NCBI GenBank assembly: GCA_025354525.1
Contig: JANXMS010000320.1
Span: forward strand, 1-32,173
Length of the DNA: 32,173 nt
Source: Acidobacteriota bacterium
Lineage (GTDB): Bacteria; Acidobacteriota; Terriglobia; Bryobacterales; Bryobacteraceae
Direction: 5' to 3'
Positions 1 to 6,823 of the stretch are shown piece after piece. Positions within the stretch are counted from its first letter, which is position 1. Every line of letters starts with the position of its first letter. The notes under the pieces are model-generated. The model made no database searches. It saw only the letters and a program-made list of their open reading frames with translations, and was not told the DNA's origin. The position numbers and the translations under genes were made by a program.

Positions 1-59
1 GCTTCCACCGCCACCTTAGCTTTCAAAGCCGGCGAGTGAGTCTTGCGTGTTCGAGGCAT
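1..59 (-). CDS. IS3-family transposase OrfA, N-terminal part (runs off window)
   Basis: Only the first 19 or so codons are in the window, read on the minus strand. They give MPRTRKTHSPALKAKVAVE, the typical opening of an IS3-family OrfA, the helix-turn-helix protein that is fused by frameshift to the DDE OrfB. The ATG is preceded by a good ribosome binding site (AAGGAG about 6 nt upstream). The ORF track misses this gene because it is truncated by the window edge. The recognition rests on a short but characteristic peptide and on the adjacent terminal repeat. Confidence 0.85.
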   Translation of the reverse strand, partial: MPRTRKTHSPALKAKVAVE

Positions 60-111
60 TGATTCTCCTTCATTTTCAATGCCCTCCTACACTTAAGCAA
101 TAACCATTTTT

Positions 112-133
112 GTGTCTAGTTTTTGGGGTCCAC
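112..133 (-). repeat. Probable terminal inverted repeat of the IS3-family element
   Basis: The stretch has the G/C tract and A-rich core common in IS3-family ends. It sits at the expected distance upstream of OrfA, and gene-like sequence resumes directly after it. It could not be compared with the missing partner repeat. Confidence 0.6.
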
Positions 134-675
134 CACACTCCGGCGGCGACGCCGGCGCCGGATGCGGTGGTGGTGCCGAGGCCATCTACGGTTCTCGGGA
201 TAGCAATAACGAGATCATCAGCAGTATGGGATACGCCTACCGGTTGACAGGAAGCGCGGCTCTCAAAACGCGAGGAGATGATATTTTTGGTGGTACTTGG
301 GGGGGCGATGATGGTTATCACGGGCAATGGGCTTGGTCGGCCGCTTCCAACCAGGGCAAAACTCATGGCCAGGGACTTTGCTGCAATGACAGCTATCTGG
401 TGGACCGGTTGGGGGCGACGGCGGCGAACCGAACCGCGCAGCTGTTGTCTGTGCAGGTTGGGTTCCGGCTGTTGTCGGTGACCGGGGCGGCGCGGGTGCG
501 GGTGACGGTGGTGCGGCCCGATGGCCAGGAGGTGAGCGCGGAGTGCATCACTTCTCCCTGCAGTGTGTCCGGGGATCAGCAGCAGGGAGAGCATCGCTTC
601 AAGCTCGAATATCTTACCTCGGGTGGGGTGGTGTTAGGAGCTTCGGAGTTGCAACCGCTGCGCGTCGGTTCCTAG
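134..675 (+). pseudogene. 3' remnant of an IS-truncated secreted carbohydrate-active protein
   Basis: The open frame runs to a TAG at 675, but its apparent start (GTG at 112) lies inside the IS end, so the true N-terminus is lost. The first about 85 residues match the C-terminus of the large protein at 3890-6706. A pattern E-x-I-x-G-R-x-x-N-N followed by GYAY, LTG, GDD-(I/M)-F and a G-(K/Q)-x-x-GQ block is shared in order. Unlike the intact paralogue, this one continues for about 90 residues with a beta-rich, valine-rich tail (for example ARVRVTVVRPDGQ). The toroid-like part probably belongs to a polysaccharide lyase/hydrolase-type fold; that is inference. It is likely not expressed as a functional protein, unless the IS supplies an outward promoter. 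Confidence 0.75.
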
Positions 676-692
676 GCCGTGCCCAAGGCTGC

Positions 693-738
693 CGGAAACG
701 CCAATCGTCTAAACTCACAAAGACGGGTGGCGTTTCCG
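693..738. terminator. Long hairpin between the truncated gene and the glycosyltransferase
   Basis: CGGAAACGCCA (693-703) pairs perfectly with TGGCGTTTCCG (728-738), an 11-bp stem. Within the loop, CGTCT and AGACG can form a second 5-bp stem. It lies 18 bp behind the stop codon of the truncated gene. There is no T-run, so it is at best a non-canonical terminator. It may instead be an mRNA stability element or a repeat. Confidence 0.4.
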
Positions 739-779
739 ACGGCTGGCGGAGGCGGATCGGGAATAGAGAATAACAACGA

Positions 780-2036
780 ATGGAATCGGGCAGCAAGAAG
801 CGCCAAGTAACTATTTATATGGATGACTGGCAATGTGCACCAAACAGCGGCGGTTATCTGCGTTTACGTTCGAACGTCACGGCATTTCATGATCTAGGCT
901 GGCAAGTGGAAGTGGTGCGTTTGGAGAGTACCCCGGCGCAGGTACCGGAGTGGGCTGAAGCGCTGGGGGTGGATTGGGTGAGCGAGGCGGGTGGGCCGGT
1001 GCCTGGGCGGGCGGCCAAGGCTCTGGGCCGGATTCAATACCGGTTAGGGATTCCGGGCGAAGCGGCTTGCGGCTACTATTTTCCGCGGCACAGCGCGGCG
1101 CGCGAAGCGATGCGGCGGCGGCGGGGACAGGGTCGGCTCCATGTTTTAGAGGGAATTCAAATCGCCAACGCGCTGCCGTTTCTGGGTCATGAAACGGTAA
1201 TTTTCAGCCATCATGACATCTGGCATGAAGCCTCGGCGGCGGCACTTACCGCGCAACTTGAGATGGAGGGGCGGGAATTGCAGAAAGCGGAGCGGAGGGA
1301 ACTGCATTTTTTAAAGAACATCGAAGCCCTCATATGCCGGAAGAGCACCCAGATCTTTACGATATCGGCCCGCGACTGCGCGGTTTTGCAACGGCAAGGA
1401 TGGAGGCAAGCCTACTACTTACCGATGAGTATCGGCGAAATCGTTTCCGTTGACCGGACCATCGACGCGGGTGCTCCATTGCGCATTTTGCATTTGGGGA
1501 AAATTTCCCATCTTCCTTCCTATCGGTCTCTGGAGCATCTCCTACGGGATGTCTTCCCGCTACTGGAACCGAAAACGCTCAATCGGCTCCGGTTACGAGT
1601 GGTTGGAGCAATTGATGTTGGCAATCCACGCGTAGAACGGATTCTGAAACTCCGCGAACCTTACGCTAAGCAAGTCGAATTAGCTGGATTTGTGCCGGAC
1701 TTGCGGACGGAGTTCACCGGTAATGATCTGCAGATTGTTGCTTCGACGGCTGCGAGCGGACTACAAACTCGGATTGTCGAATCGCTTGCGCAGGGTCTTC
1801 CGGTTTTGGCGTCAGAAACGGCAGCGCAAGGGTTGGAGCATCTACGGAGCGGACAGGACATAATTATTGCCCGGACGGCGGGAGAGTTTGCCGACGCCAT
1901 TCGCGCATTAGCGGACAATCGTGACCGAATCGACGAATTGTCGGTGGCTGGACGGCGGTTTTATGAACAGCGCCATAGTCGAAAATACGTCGCTGAACGG
2001 CTGCGGAGTTATCTTTCGCGAATGCCTGTTCTGTAA
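780..2036 (+). CDS. Glycosyltransferase, GT4-like (GT-B fold)
   Basis: A 418-residue cytoplasmic protein predicted to move a sugar from a nucleotide donor onto a growing glycan. The N-terminal half has the pattern of a GT-B acceptor domain with a glycine-rich loop near residue 20 (PNSGGYLRLRSNV). The C-terminal half carries the donor-domain signature near residue 340 (RIVESLAQGLPVLASE), as in GT4 enzymes that recruit by the second Glu of E-x7-E. Length is normal for the family. It starts with ATG at 780 after a weak ribosome binding site and stands 143 bp ahead of an FkbM methyltransferase. Donor and acceptor cannot be told from sequence. Confidence 0.8.
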   Translation: MESGSKKRQVTIYMDDWQCAPNSGGYLRLRSNVTAFHDLGWQVEVVRLESTPAQVPEWAEALGVDWVSEAGGPVPGRAAKALGRIQYRLGIPGEAACGYYFPRHSAAREAMRRRRGQGRLHVLEGIQIANALPFLGHETVIFSHHDIWHEASAAALTAQLEMEGRELQKAERRELHFLKNIEALICRKSTQIFTISARDCAVLQRQGWRQAYYLPMSIGEIVSVDRTIDAGAPLRILHLGKISHLPSYRSLEHLLRDVFPLLEPKTLNRLRLRVVGAIDVGNPRVERILKLREPYAKQVELAGFVPDLRTEFTGNDLQIVASTAASGLQTRIVESLAQGLPVLASETAAQGLEHLRSGQDIIIARTAGEFADAIRALADNRDRIDELSVAGRRFYEQRHSRKYVAERLRSYLSRMPVL

Positions 2037-2179
2037 GTTATCCAAGGCGAACTCGCTGGGTGGGCTACCCTTGCCGCAAAGTGACACGGAACTCGAAATC
2101 AGGTCCGATACTGGCGCCGGAAACTCGCCGATCCGCGTCAACTCATCGCAGAACGCGGCCGATATGCTAACGTAGCCAT

Positions 2180-2992
2180 ATGGTTCGAGGCTTAGCTCTA
2201 GCGTGTGCGCGAATGTTGCCCACTCCTGTAAAAGAGTGGATTCATAACCGTCGCGGCTTTGACAATATTGCGCGAGCTTTTTACGGCGGCATGTTGGGGT
2301 CGGGAATCGGAACCATCGAGAGCGGTCCGATGAAAGGTTTGCGGTTAGTGTTGGGGCGGCATGTTTCGCATGCTCACCTCTCCGGCAACTACGAGCTAGA
2401 GACGCAGCGCGCTCTGGACCAAGAATTGCGAGACGGTTTTGTCTGCTACGACTTGGGCGCGAGCATTGGCTATCTGACGTTGCTGATGGCGCGGAAAGCC
2501 TCGCGCGTTTTCGCTTTCGAACCGGCGCCGCACGCGACCGGGGAGCTTCTGAAGCACGTCGCCGCCAACGATTTCGGTGGTCGAGTGGAGATTGTGGGAA
2601 CACCGGTGTCCGATTCCGAGCGCGAAGTGACGTTTGCGCTCACAGACGTTGCTTATGGCTCCGGCATTAATGATGGTCCAACGAAATGGCCGACGCTCAA
2701 ACTCCGCAGCACCACGCTAGATATCTTTGCCAAGAGTCATCCCGCGCCGGATCTGATAAAGATCGACGTGGAAGGCGAAGAGGGCCGGGTACTGGACGGC
2801 GCGGTAGAGATTCTGGCCACGAAGCGGCCTGTTATTATTTGCGAGATTCATTCGCAGGCAGCCGCGACGCACGTTTTATCCGTTTTAGACCGGTTTCACT
2901 ACAAGGTGTTCGAGCTTAGCGGTGAGGAGTTCGATCGGGGCGACGAGAAGATCATCCCTGGTTGCGTGCAGGTGGTCTGCCGTCCGCAGTAG
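2180..2992 (+). CDS. FkbM-family SAM-dependent methyltransferase
   Basis: A 270-residue protein with the FkbM layout. Motif I lies near residue 92 (VCYDLGASIGYLTLLMA), the acidic adenosine-binding region is FAFEPAPHATG, and the post-motif is DLIKIDVEGEEGRVLDGA. The last of these is the most diagnostic FkbM block. FkbM enzymes O-methylate hydroxyls on sugars or polyketides, and here a glycan is the likely acceptor. The ATG at 2180 lacks an obvious Shine-Dalgarno; an internal ATG at 2216 is possible. A second FkbM gene lies at 9090-9944. Confidence 0.85.
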   Translation: MVRGLALACARMLPTPVKEWIHNRRGFDNIARAFYGGMLGSGIGTIESGPMKGLRLVLGRHVSHAHLSGNYELETQRALDQELRDGFVCYDLGASIGYLTLLMARKASRVFAFEPAPHATGELLKHVAANDFGGRVEIVGTPVSDSEREVTFALTDVAYGSGINDGPTKWPTLKLRSTTLDIFAKSHPAPDLIKIDVEGEEGRVLDGAVEILATKRPVIICEIHSQAAATHVLSVLDRFHYKVFELSGEEFDRGDEKIIPGCVQVVCRPQ

Positions 2993-3065
2993 GGGGCAAG
3001 TTTTCGCATTGACGGCGCGAGTCCGATGGAGCAATGCGTAATCGGCCTGTACGCGCTTCGTTATA

Positions 3066-3073
3066 AACCTTTC
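3066..3073. repeat. Target-site duplication, left copy
   Basis: AACCTTTC directly abuts the left inverted repeat of the MITE-like element and is identical to the right copy. Confidence 0.75.
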
Positions 3074-3237
3074 GTACTTGATTAGCGGCCTCCATCTCAA
3101 TAGAATCAATGGTTTCCGTAGCGCCCTGCGAGCCTTTAGCCTGATTTCGGGGGCCCTCCGCAGCGAAAATTCCAAAAACGCCAGGAAATTGGCCCAAGTC
3201 TGGAGGCGAAAGGTCCCGAAACCCGCTAATCAAGTAC
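3074..3237. mobile_element. 164-bp MITE-like non-autonomous element
   Basis: The segment is bounded by perfect 15-bp inverted repeats, GTACTTGATTAGCGG on the left and its reverse complement at 3223-3237. It is flanked by an exact 8-bp direct repeat AACCTTTC (3066-3073 and 3238-3245), as expected of a transposition target duplication. Inside, a second pairing CCTCCA/TGGAGG lies next to the left repeat and 16 nt in from the right one. No ORF in it looks like a protein. The parent transposase family cannot be assigned from the ends; 8-bp duplications occur in several IS families. Confidence 0.8.
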
Positions 3238-3245
3238 AACCTTTC
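3238..3245. repeat. Target-site duplication, right copy
   Basis: AACCTTTC directly abuts the right inverted repeat of the MITE-like element. Confidence 0.75.
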
Positions 3246-3327
3246 CATGGGTTTAGTAAGAAACCTCTTGTCGGCATCGTTCCTCCACTGTCGCCAAGAT
3301 CGCAGTCAGGTATAGATGGGTGTCTAG

Positions 3328-3726
3328 TGGGCGTCCCGCAGCAGAACGCTGAAAACCGTTGACCACGTACCGGAATGGGATGAACACGTGAAGACGATAC
3401 TGCCTTCAAGCGCTGAAATCACTTTATGAGTCAACCGGGCTGACTAGGTTTGTGGTGTTTTAGGCAATCGCTACGACGTGGTCATAGTGGACGGGATGGG
3501 TTGTAATTATACACAACTGGATTGTTGTATCCATTCACTCGCGTCCATTCACTCGCGTCTGTTCGTCTGTTCGTCCTGGCGGGATTATAGTTCTGGACAA
3601 CTCCGATTGACTCCCGCTGTCGTGCAGTTATTTGATAAATCCTGGAATGCTGCAGATCGATTTTGGCTTTGTTCCAGATACTGACGGACCTCAGCGAACC
3701 TCCATGTTCTTTGCTCAACCATCCGC
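3328..3726 (+). pseudogene. Decayed class I SAM-dependent methyltransferase
   Basis: Three pieces in the right order resemble a small class I methyltransferase found in sugar clusters. They are WASRSRTLKTVDHVPEWDEH with VKTILPS following (frame 1, from 3328), RYDVVIVDGMGCNYTQLDC (frame 1, near 3469) and RPGGIIVLDNSD (frame 2, near 3572). A tail like MLQIDFGFVPDTDGP and TSMFFA comes last. These correspond to the region after motif I, the acidic VxVDG strand, the GG-IIxLDNSD strand and the C-terminal strand. Stops and frame changes separate the pieces. Two tandem duplications (14 bp and 8 bp) lie exactly where the frame moves. The N-terminus with motif I is not recognisable. The identification is by motif order only, without a database search. 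Confidence 0.6.
3531..3574 (+). repeat. Two adjacent short tandem duplications (14 bp x2, 8 bp x2)
   Basis: CCATTCACTCGCGT is present twice head to tail (3531-3558), immediately followed by CTGTTCGT twice (3559-3574). Deleting one copy of each removes 22 bp and joins DCCIHSLAS to VRPGGIIVLDNSD in one frame. This explains the frameshift in the methyltransferase pseudogene. Confidence 0.85.
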
Positions 3727-3889
3727 GATACGACACAGACGACATCTTTCAGCAGTGGCGGGAGTCGTTCAAGACTGGGAGTAGAGCAAAGGATGAAGCT
3801 TCTGCTTAAATGTTACTTCTGGTACGCTCATGGATAGGGACATAAAACGCTTGGCGGCCAGAGCGTGAAGATCTCTATTGGGGAACCTA
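3727..3889. other. Non-coding remainder before the large secreted protein
   Basis: No gene is recognised here. The stretch 3727-3813 can be read as a short degenerate peptide but has no known motif. The promoter of the downstream gene should lie here, but I see no convincing -35/-10 pair. Confidence 0.3.
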
Positions 3890-6706
3890 GTGTTTAGAAT
3901 ACTCATCATGTTCGTTTGTGCTTCGACGTCGTTTAGTCAGTGGTCGCTGAATCTGGACGGAGTACGCCAAGCAGCGCAAGGCAGCACGAAGACTTCTAAA
4001 ACCGTCGATTCGCTGCGGTTGGAGTTTCGGATACATGATCTTGCTTTAAATCGGAACGTTGGCCAGCAGGTGTTGGTGGCCTGCAGCCAGTTTTTATCGA
4101 TTCCGGCGAATAGCAGCAATCTGTTGCTGGTGGATTTTCTGAACAACGGGGAGTCAAGCCCTCTGCCGTTAGACGGGCGTACTGACGTAATCATTCGCAT
4201 TCAGCATTTTCCGCGGGAAGCGCTAGTCACCTATGAAGCCTGGAACTCTGATGGCACGAACTATTTTGTGCGGCGGATGCCAGGGCGACGGTCGAGTGGC
4301 CGCTGTGAGAACGACGCGATCCAATTTGGGTCCAATGGCAGGAACGAGAGCTGGATGAAAGGGGCATTTGCCTATTTCCGGTGGTTTGACACGACGGTTG
4401 CGCCGCAGGCACCGCCGTCCAATAGTGCGAAAGAGGCGGTGGTGGCGTATGAATTTGAACAGAACACGAACGAGGAATCCGGCAACGGCAAACCACTTTC
4501 GCTGAGCGGTGGCCCCAACTATGTACAGAGTCCGGTGTTTCCCCCCTCGTTGAGCGCGATCCCGAGCCGAACGCTCCAGGAAAGTGAAGAGCTGATTCTG
4601 GAGGGCAGCGAGTTTGGCGCCTCGTCACTGCCGATCGTGAGTTGGAAATGGGAACAGTTGCGGGGGCCAGTGGAAGTGGTACTGGAATCTCCAGACCAAC
4701 TGCGCACGAAAGTGACCGGAGCGGTCAAGGCTGGCACCTATGAATTCAAATTGACGGCGACCAACAGCGCGGGCGTATCCACTTCGATCACAACACGCTT
4801 AGGCGTAGTGCCCACCAATGACTATGGCGTGGTGCTGGTAGAAGACCCGCTTGTCTCGTTTATCGTTGGCCCGATGGTGAAACAGGGGAAATCGCCGTGG
4901 CCCTGGTTTGACAGTACGCGTGTGAATTTCGGCAAGAGATGGGCAGCGAGCTACCCCGATGCGCCTCCGGGAGAGGCCGACAAGCGCAGCGGGACGGTCC
5001 GTGCCAACCCGGGCGACCGGATTCTGCGCGGTACGGGAACCAAGTTCGTCAGTGACTTTATCGGGGTTACGGCGGCGGAGCCTGGCCGGGTGCGGCTGCT
5101 CGGTGGGTCGCCGGAGGTACGAGGCACGGGGACGGCGTTTATGCGCACGTTTTTGACGAATCAGAAGAATGGCGTCGGTATTTTGAGTTTACAGGCAGGT
5201 TCCAATATTGTTTTGGGTGAGAGCACCGCATTCCTCGGCACGGTAAAGGCCGGGCAGTATCTGCTGATCCGCGTTCCCGCTGGCGGTTTTTTGGGCAGCG
5301 AACAACAGACGTTGCGAGTGAAGAAGGTTTTGGATAACGCGAGCATCGAATTGGAGGCTCCCTACACGGGTCCGGCGTTGACCCGGTTGGACTTTCAGCT
5401 TGCCGATGACTCCGGAAAACAGCTTGTGGTGACCGATGGCGTGGGCGTGCGATGGGTGTTCCGACCGTCGGTGGTAAGCGATACGGTTTTGCGGCTACCG
5501 GAGTCATTCCGGGGCCAGTCTATCAACGACACGGAGTTTGGCTTGGTGGCGGGGCAGTATGCCTATGACATGGTGGCGGCGCATTACCCTCTACCGGAGG
5601 GCAAGCAGGGTCGTCAATCCTATTCGGTGATTCAGGTCAACAGTGACACGGAATTGCGCATGTATGAACCCTGGGCGTTGGATCCGGCGGTGTCTGTCCC
5701 GTTCGGCCGTTATAAGAATGAGGAGGAGCACCAGCATTGGCGGGAAGACATTAACTACTACGACAGCGTGCTGGTCCACTATCAGAACTACTACCGGACG
5801 GGGTTGGACGACCACTTGGAAGCGGCACGGAAGTTGGCCGATTTATGGTGGATTTTCCTGGACGAAGGGCGTGGTTTTACCGGAACTGACGTGCCGCCCC
5901 GGCAGATTAGCATAGCCGGACTGATGTTACGGGCGATGGATGGACGGCCGGAGATGTGGCCGGGCATCAAGCGCTACATGGATTACATGCATTCGGTGTG
6001 GCTGGGTCCGCGGCTGAATTACGACGCCATCTATTATGGTGTCCGTGAGAGCGGCTACATGCTGCACTACTGCGCACTGATGGCTAAGGTCTATCCCGAT
6101 GAAGTTGTGCGGGAAGATTATCTGGCCAAGGCGCTGGCCGCCTCCACGATCTTTTTTGTGCGGCTGCAGCAGCCCGACGGGTCTTGGCGTTGGACTGATG
6201 ACTTATGGAAGGGCAAGGGAGAACAGCCGTTCCATGTCGGCGTATTACTGGAAGGGATGATTTCGACCCATCGGCTGACGAAAAACGAGCAGGTTCTGCG
6301 GGCTATTTTGCGATCGCTGGATCACTTGTCACTGATCCAGGAACCGGCACCGTGCCGGAAGCCCGTCTATGCGATCTACAACGACGATGGCCCTTGGGGC
6401 CAGCACTGCGCCAACGGGAACAAGAAGGTGGACCGTGAGACAATTCTGGACGGTCGCGCCGGCAACAACACCTTAATTCATGCCTACGGCTATGCCTACG
6501 CGCTGACCGGTAAGCTAGAGTACAAAACGATGGGCGATGATATGTTTTCGGCTACATTTGGCGCCGGACAGGGTCCAGGGGCCGATGAATATTGGGGTCG
6601 GGCGGATACGACATCCAAGCAATACGGCCAGTCATTCCGGTCGAGTGGTAGCTACCTGGCCTTCCGGCTGCACACCTCAGAAACACCGGTAATCCCCGAT
6701 CTGTGA
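3890..6706 (+). CDS. Large secreted multidomain protein, probable polysaccharide-degrading enzyme
   Basis: The track start (TTG, 3878) is less likely than the GTG at 3890, which follows GGGGAA and opens a signal peptide (VFRILIMFVCASTSFSQ), giving about 938 residues. In order: a LamG/concanavalin-like beta domain (about 30-170); a PKD/REJ-like domain (about 215-305, SWKWEQLRGP); three repeats of the form GTGTxF (RGTGTKF, RGTGTAF, LGESTAF) around 380-450; and an alpha/alpha-toroid-like C-terminal domain (about 620-925) rich in Trp and Tyr, with NYYRTGLDDHLEAARKLADL. The last resembles glycoside hydrolase or polysaccharide lyase toroids. The C-terminus is homologous to the IS-truncated remnant at 134-675. 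It may trim or release the exported polymer. An in-frame membrane-anchor-like tail follows its TGA stop. The exact enzyme family is not recognised. Confidence 0.75.
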   Translation: MFRILIMFVCASTSFSQWSLNLDGVRQAAQGSTKTSKTVDSLRLEFRIHDLALNRNVGQQVLVACSQFLSIPANSSNLLLVDFLNNGESSPLPLDGRTDVIIRIQHFPREALVTYEAWNSDGTNYFVRRMPGRRSSGRCENDAIQFGSNGRNESWMKGAFAYFRWFDTTVAPQAPPSNSAKEAVVAYEFEQNTNEESGNGKPLSLSGGPNYVQSPVFPPSLSAIPSRTLQESEELILEGSEFGASSLPIVSWKWEQLRGPVEVVLESPDQLRTKVTGAVKAGTYEFKLTATNSAGVSTSITTRLGVVPTNDYGVVLVEDPLVSFIVGPMVKQGKSPWPWFDSTRVNFGKRWAASYPDAPPGEADKRSGTVRANPGDRILRGTGTKFVSDFIGVTAAEPGRVRLLGGSPEVRGTGTAFMRTFLTNQKNGVGILSLQAGSNIVLGESTAFLGTVKAGQYLLIRVPAGGFLGSEQQTLRVKKVLDNASIELEAPYTGPALTRLDFQLADDSGKQLVVTDGVGVRWVFRPSVVSDTVLRLPESFRGQSINDTEFGLVAGQYAYDMVAAHYPLPEGKQGRQSYSVIQVNSDTELRMYEPWALDPAVSVPFGRYKNEEEHQHWREDINYYDSVLVHYQNYYRTGLDDHLEAARKLADLWWIFLDEGRGFTGTDVPPRQISIAGLMLRAMDGRPEMWPGIKRYMDYMHSVWLGPRLNYDAIYYGVRESGYMLHYCALMAKVYPDEVVREDYLAKALAASTIFFVRLQQPDGSWRWTDDLWKGKGEQPFHVGVLLEGMISTHRLTKNEQVLRAILRSLDHLSLIQEPAPCRKPVYAIYNDDGPWGQHCANGNKKVDRETILDGRAGNNTLIHAYGYAYALTGKLEYKTMGDDMFSATFGAGQGPGADEYWGRADTTSKQYGQSFRSSGSYLAFRLHTSETPVIPDL

Positions 6707-6823
6707 ATCCCTAATACAACACGTTTAGCTTTCTCCTGGATCCCAGCGTGGGTTTGGGGACTGGTTTTGGCGATTGTTCTGGCGGGAGGCGGACTCTTCT
6801 ACCGGGCAAGAAATCCGTCATAA
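6707..6823 (+). other. In-frame tail encoding a transmembrane anchor beyond the TGA stop
   Basis: Translation continued in frame past the TGA at 6704-6706 gives 38 residues: a short polar linker, a hydrophobic helix (WIPAWVWGLVLAIVLAGGGL), a basic end (FYRARNPS) and a TAA. This is the layout of a C-terminal membrane anchor or sorting tail. It has no start codon of its own and mostly lies outside the convergent glycosyltransferase (overlap only 6799-6823). It may be an anchor lost by a nonsense mutation, a readthrough extension, or chance. Confidence 0.4.

Larger units (their letters stand above)
1..133 (-). mobile_element. End of an IS3-family insertion sequence
   Basis: Reading leftward from about position 133, the sequence begins TGGACCCCAAAAACTAGACA, which looks like an IS3-family terminal inverted repeat. 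About 70 bp of leader follow, then the OrfA start codon. The element therefore inserted into the gene whose 3' part lies at about 134-675. The exact outer base is uncertain by a few nucleotides. The other end and the target duplication are outside the window. Confidence 0.75.

Noticed and set aside
1908-2603. 231-codon minus-strand ORF spanning two genes
   Set aside because: It lies opposite the 3' end of the glycosyltransferase, the gap and the FkbM gene, and is Arg/Ser-rich without motifs.
3078-3362. 94-codon ORF after the FkbM gene
   Set aside because: It begins inside the MITE-like element, crosses its right end and target duplication, and has no protein-like features.
6707-6823. PEP-CTERM or LPXTG sorting signal
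   Set aside because: The tail has a membrane helix and basic end but neither a PEP nor an LPXTG motif, and no exosortase or sortase is in the window. It is kept only as an anchor-like tail.
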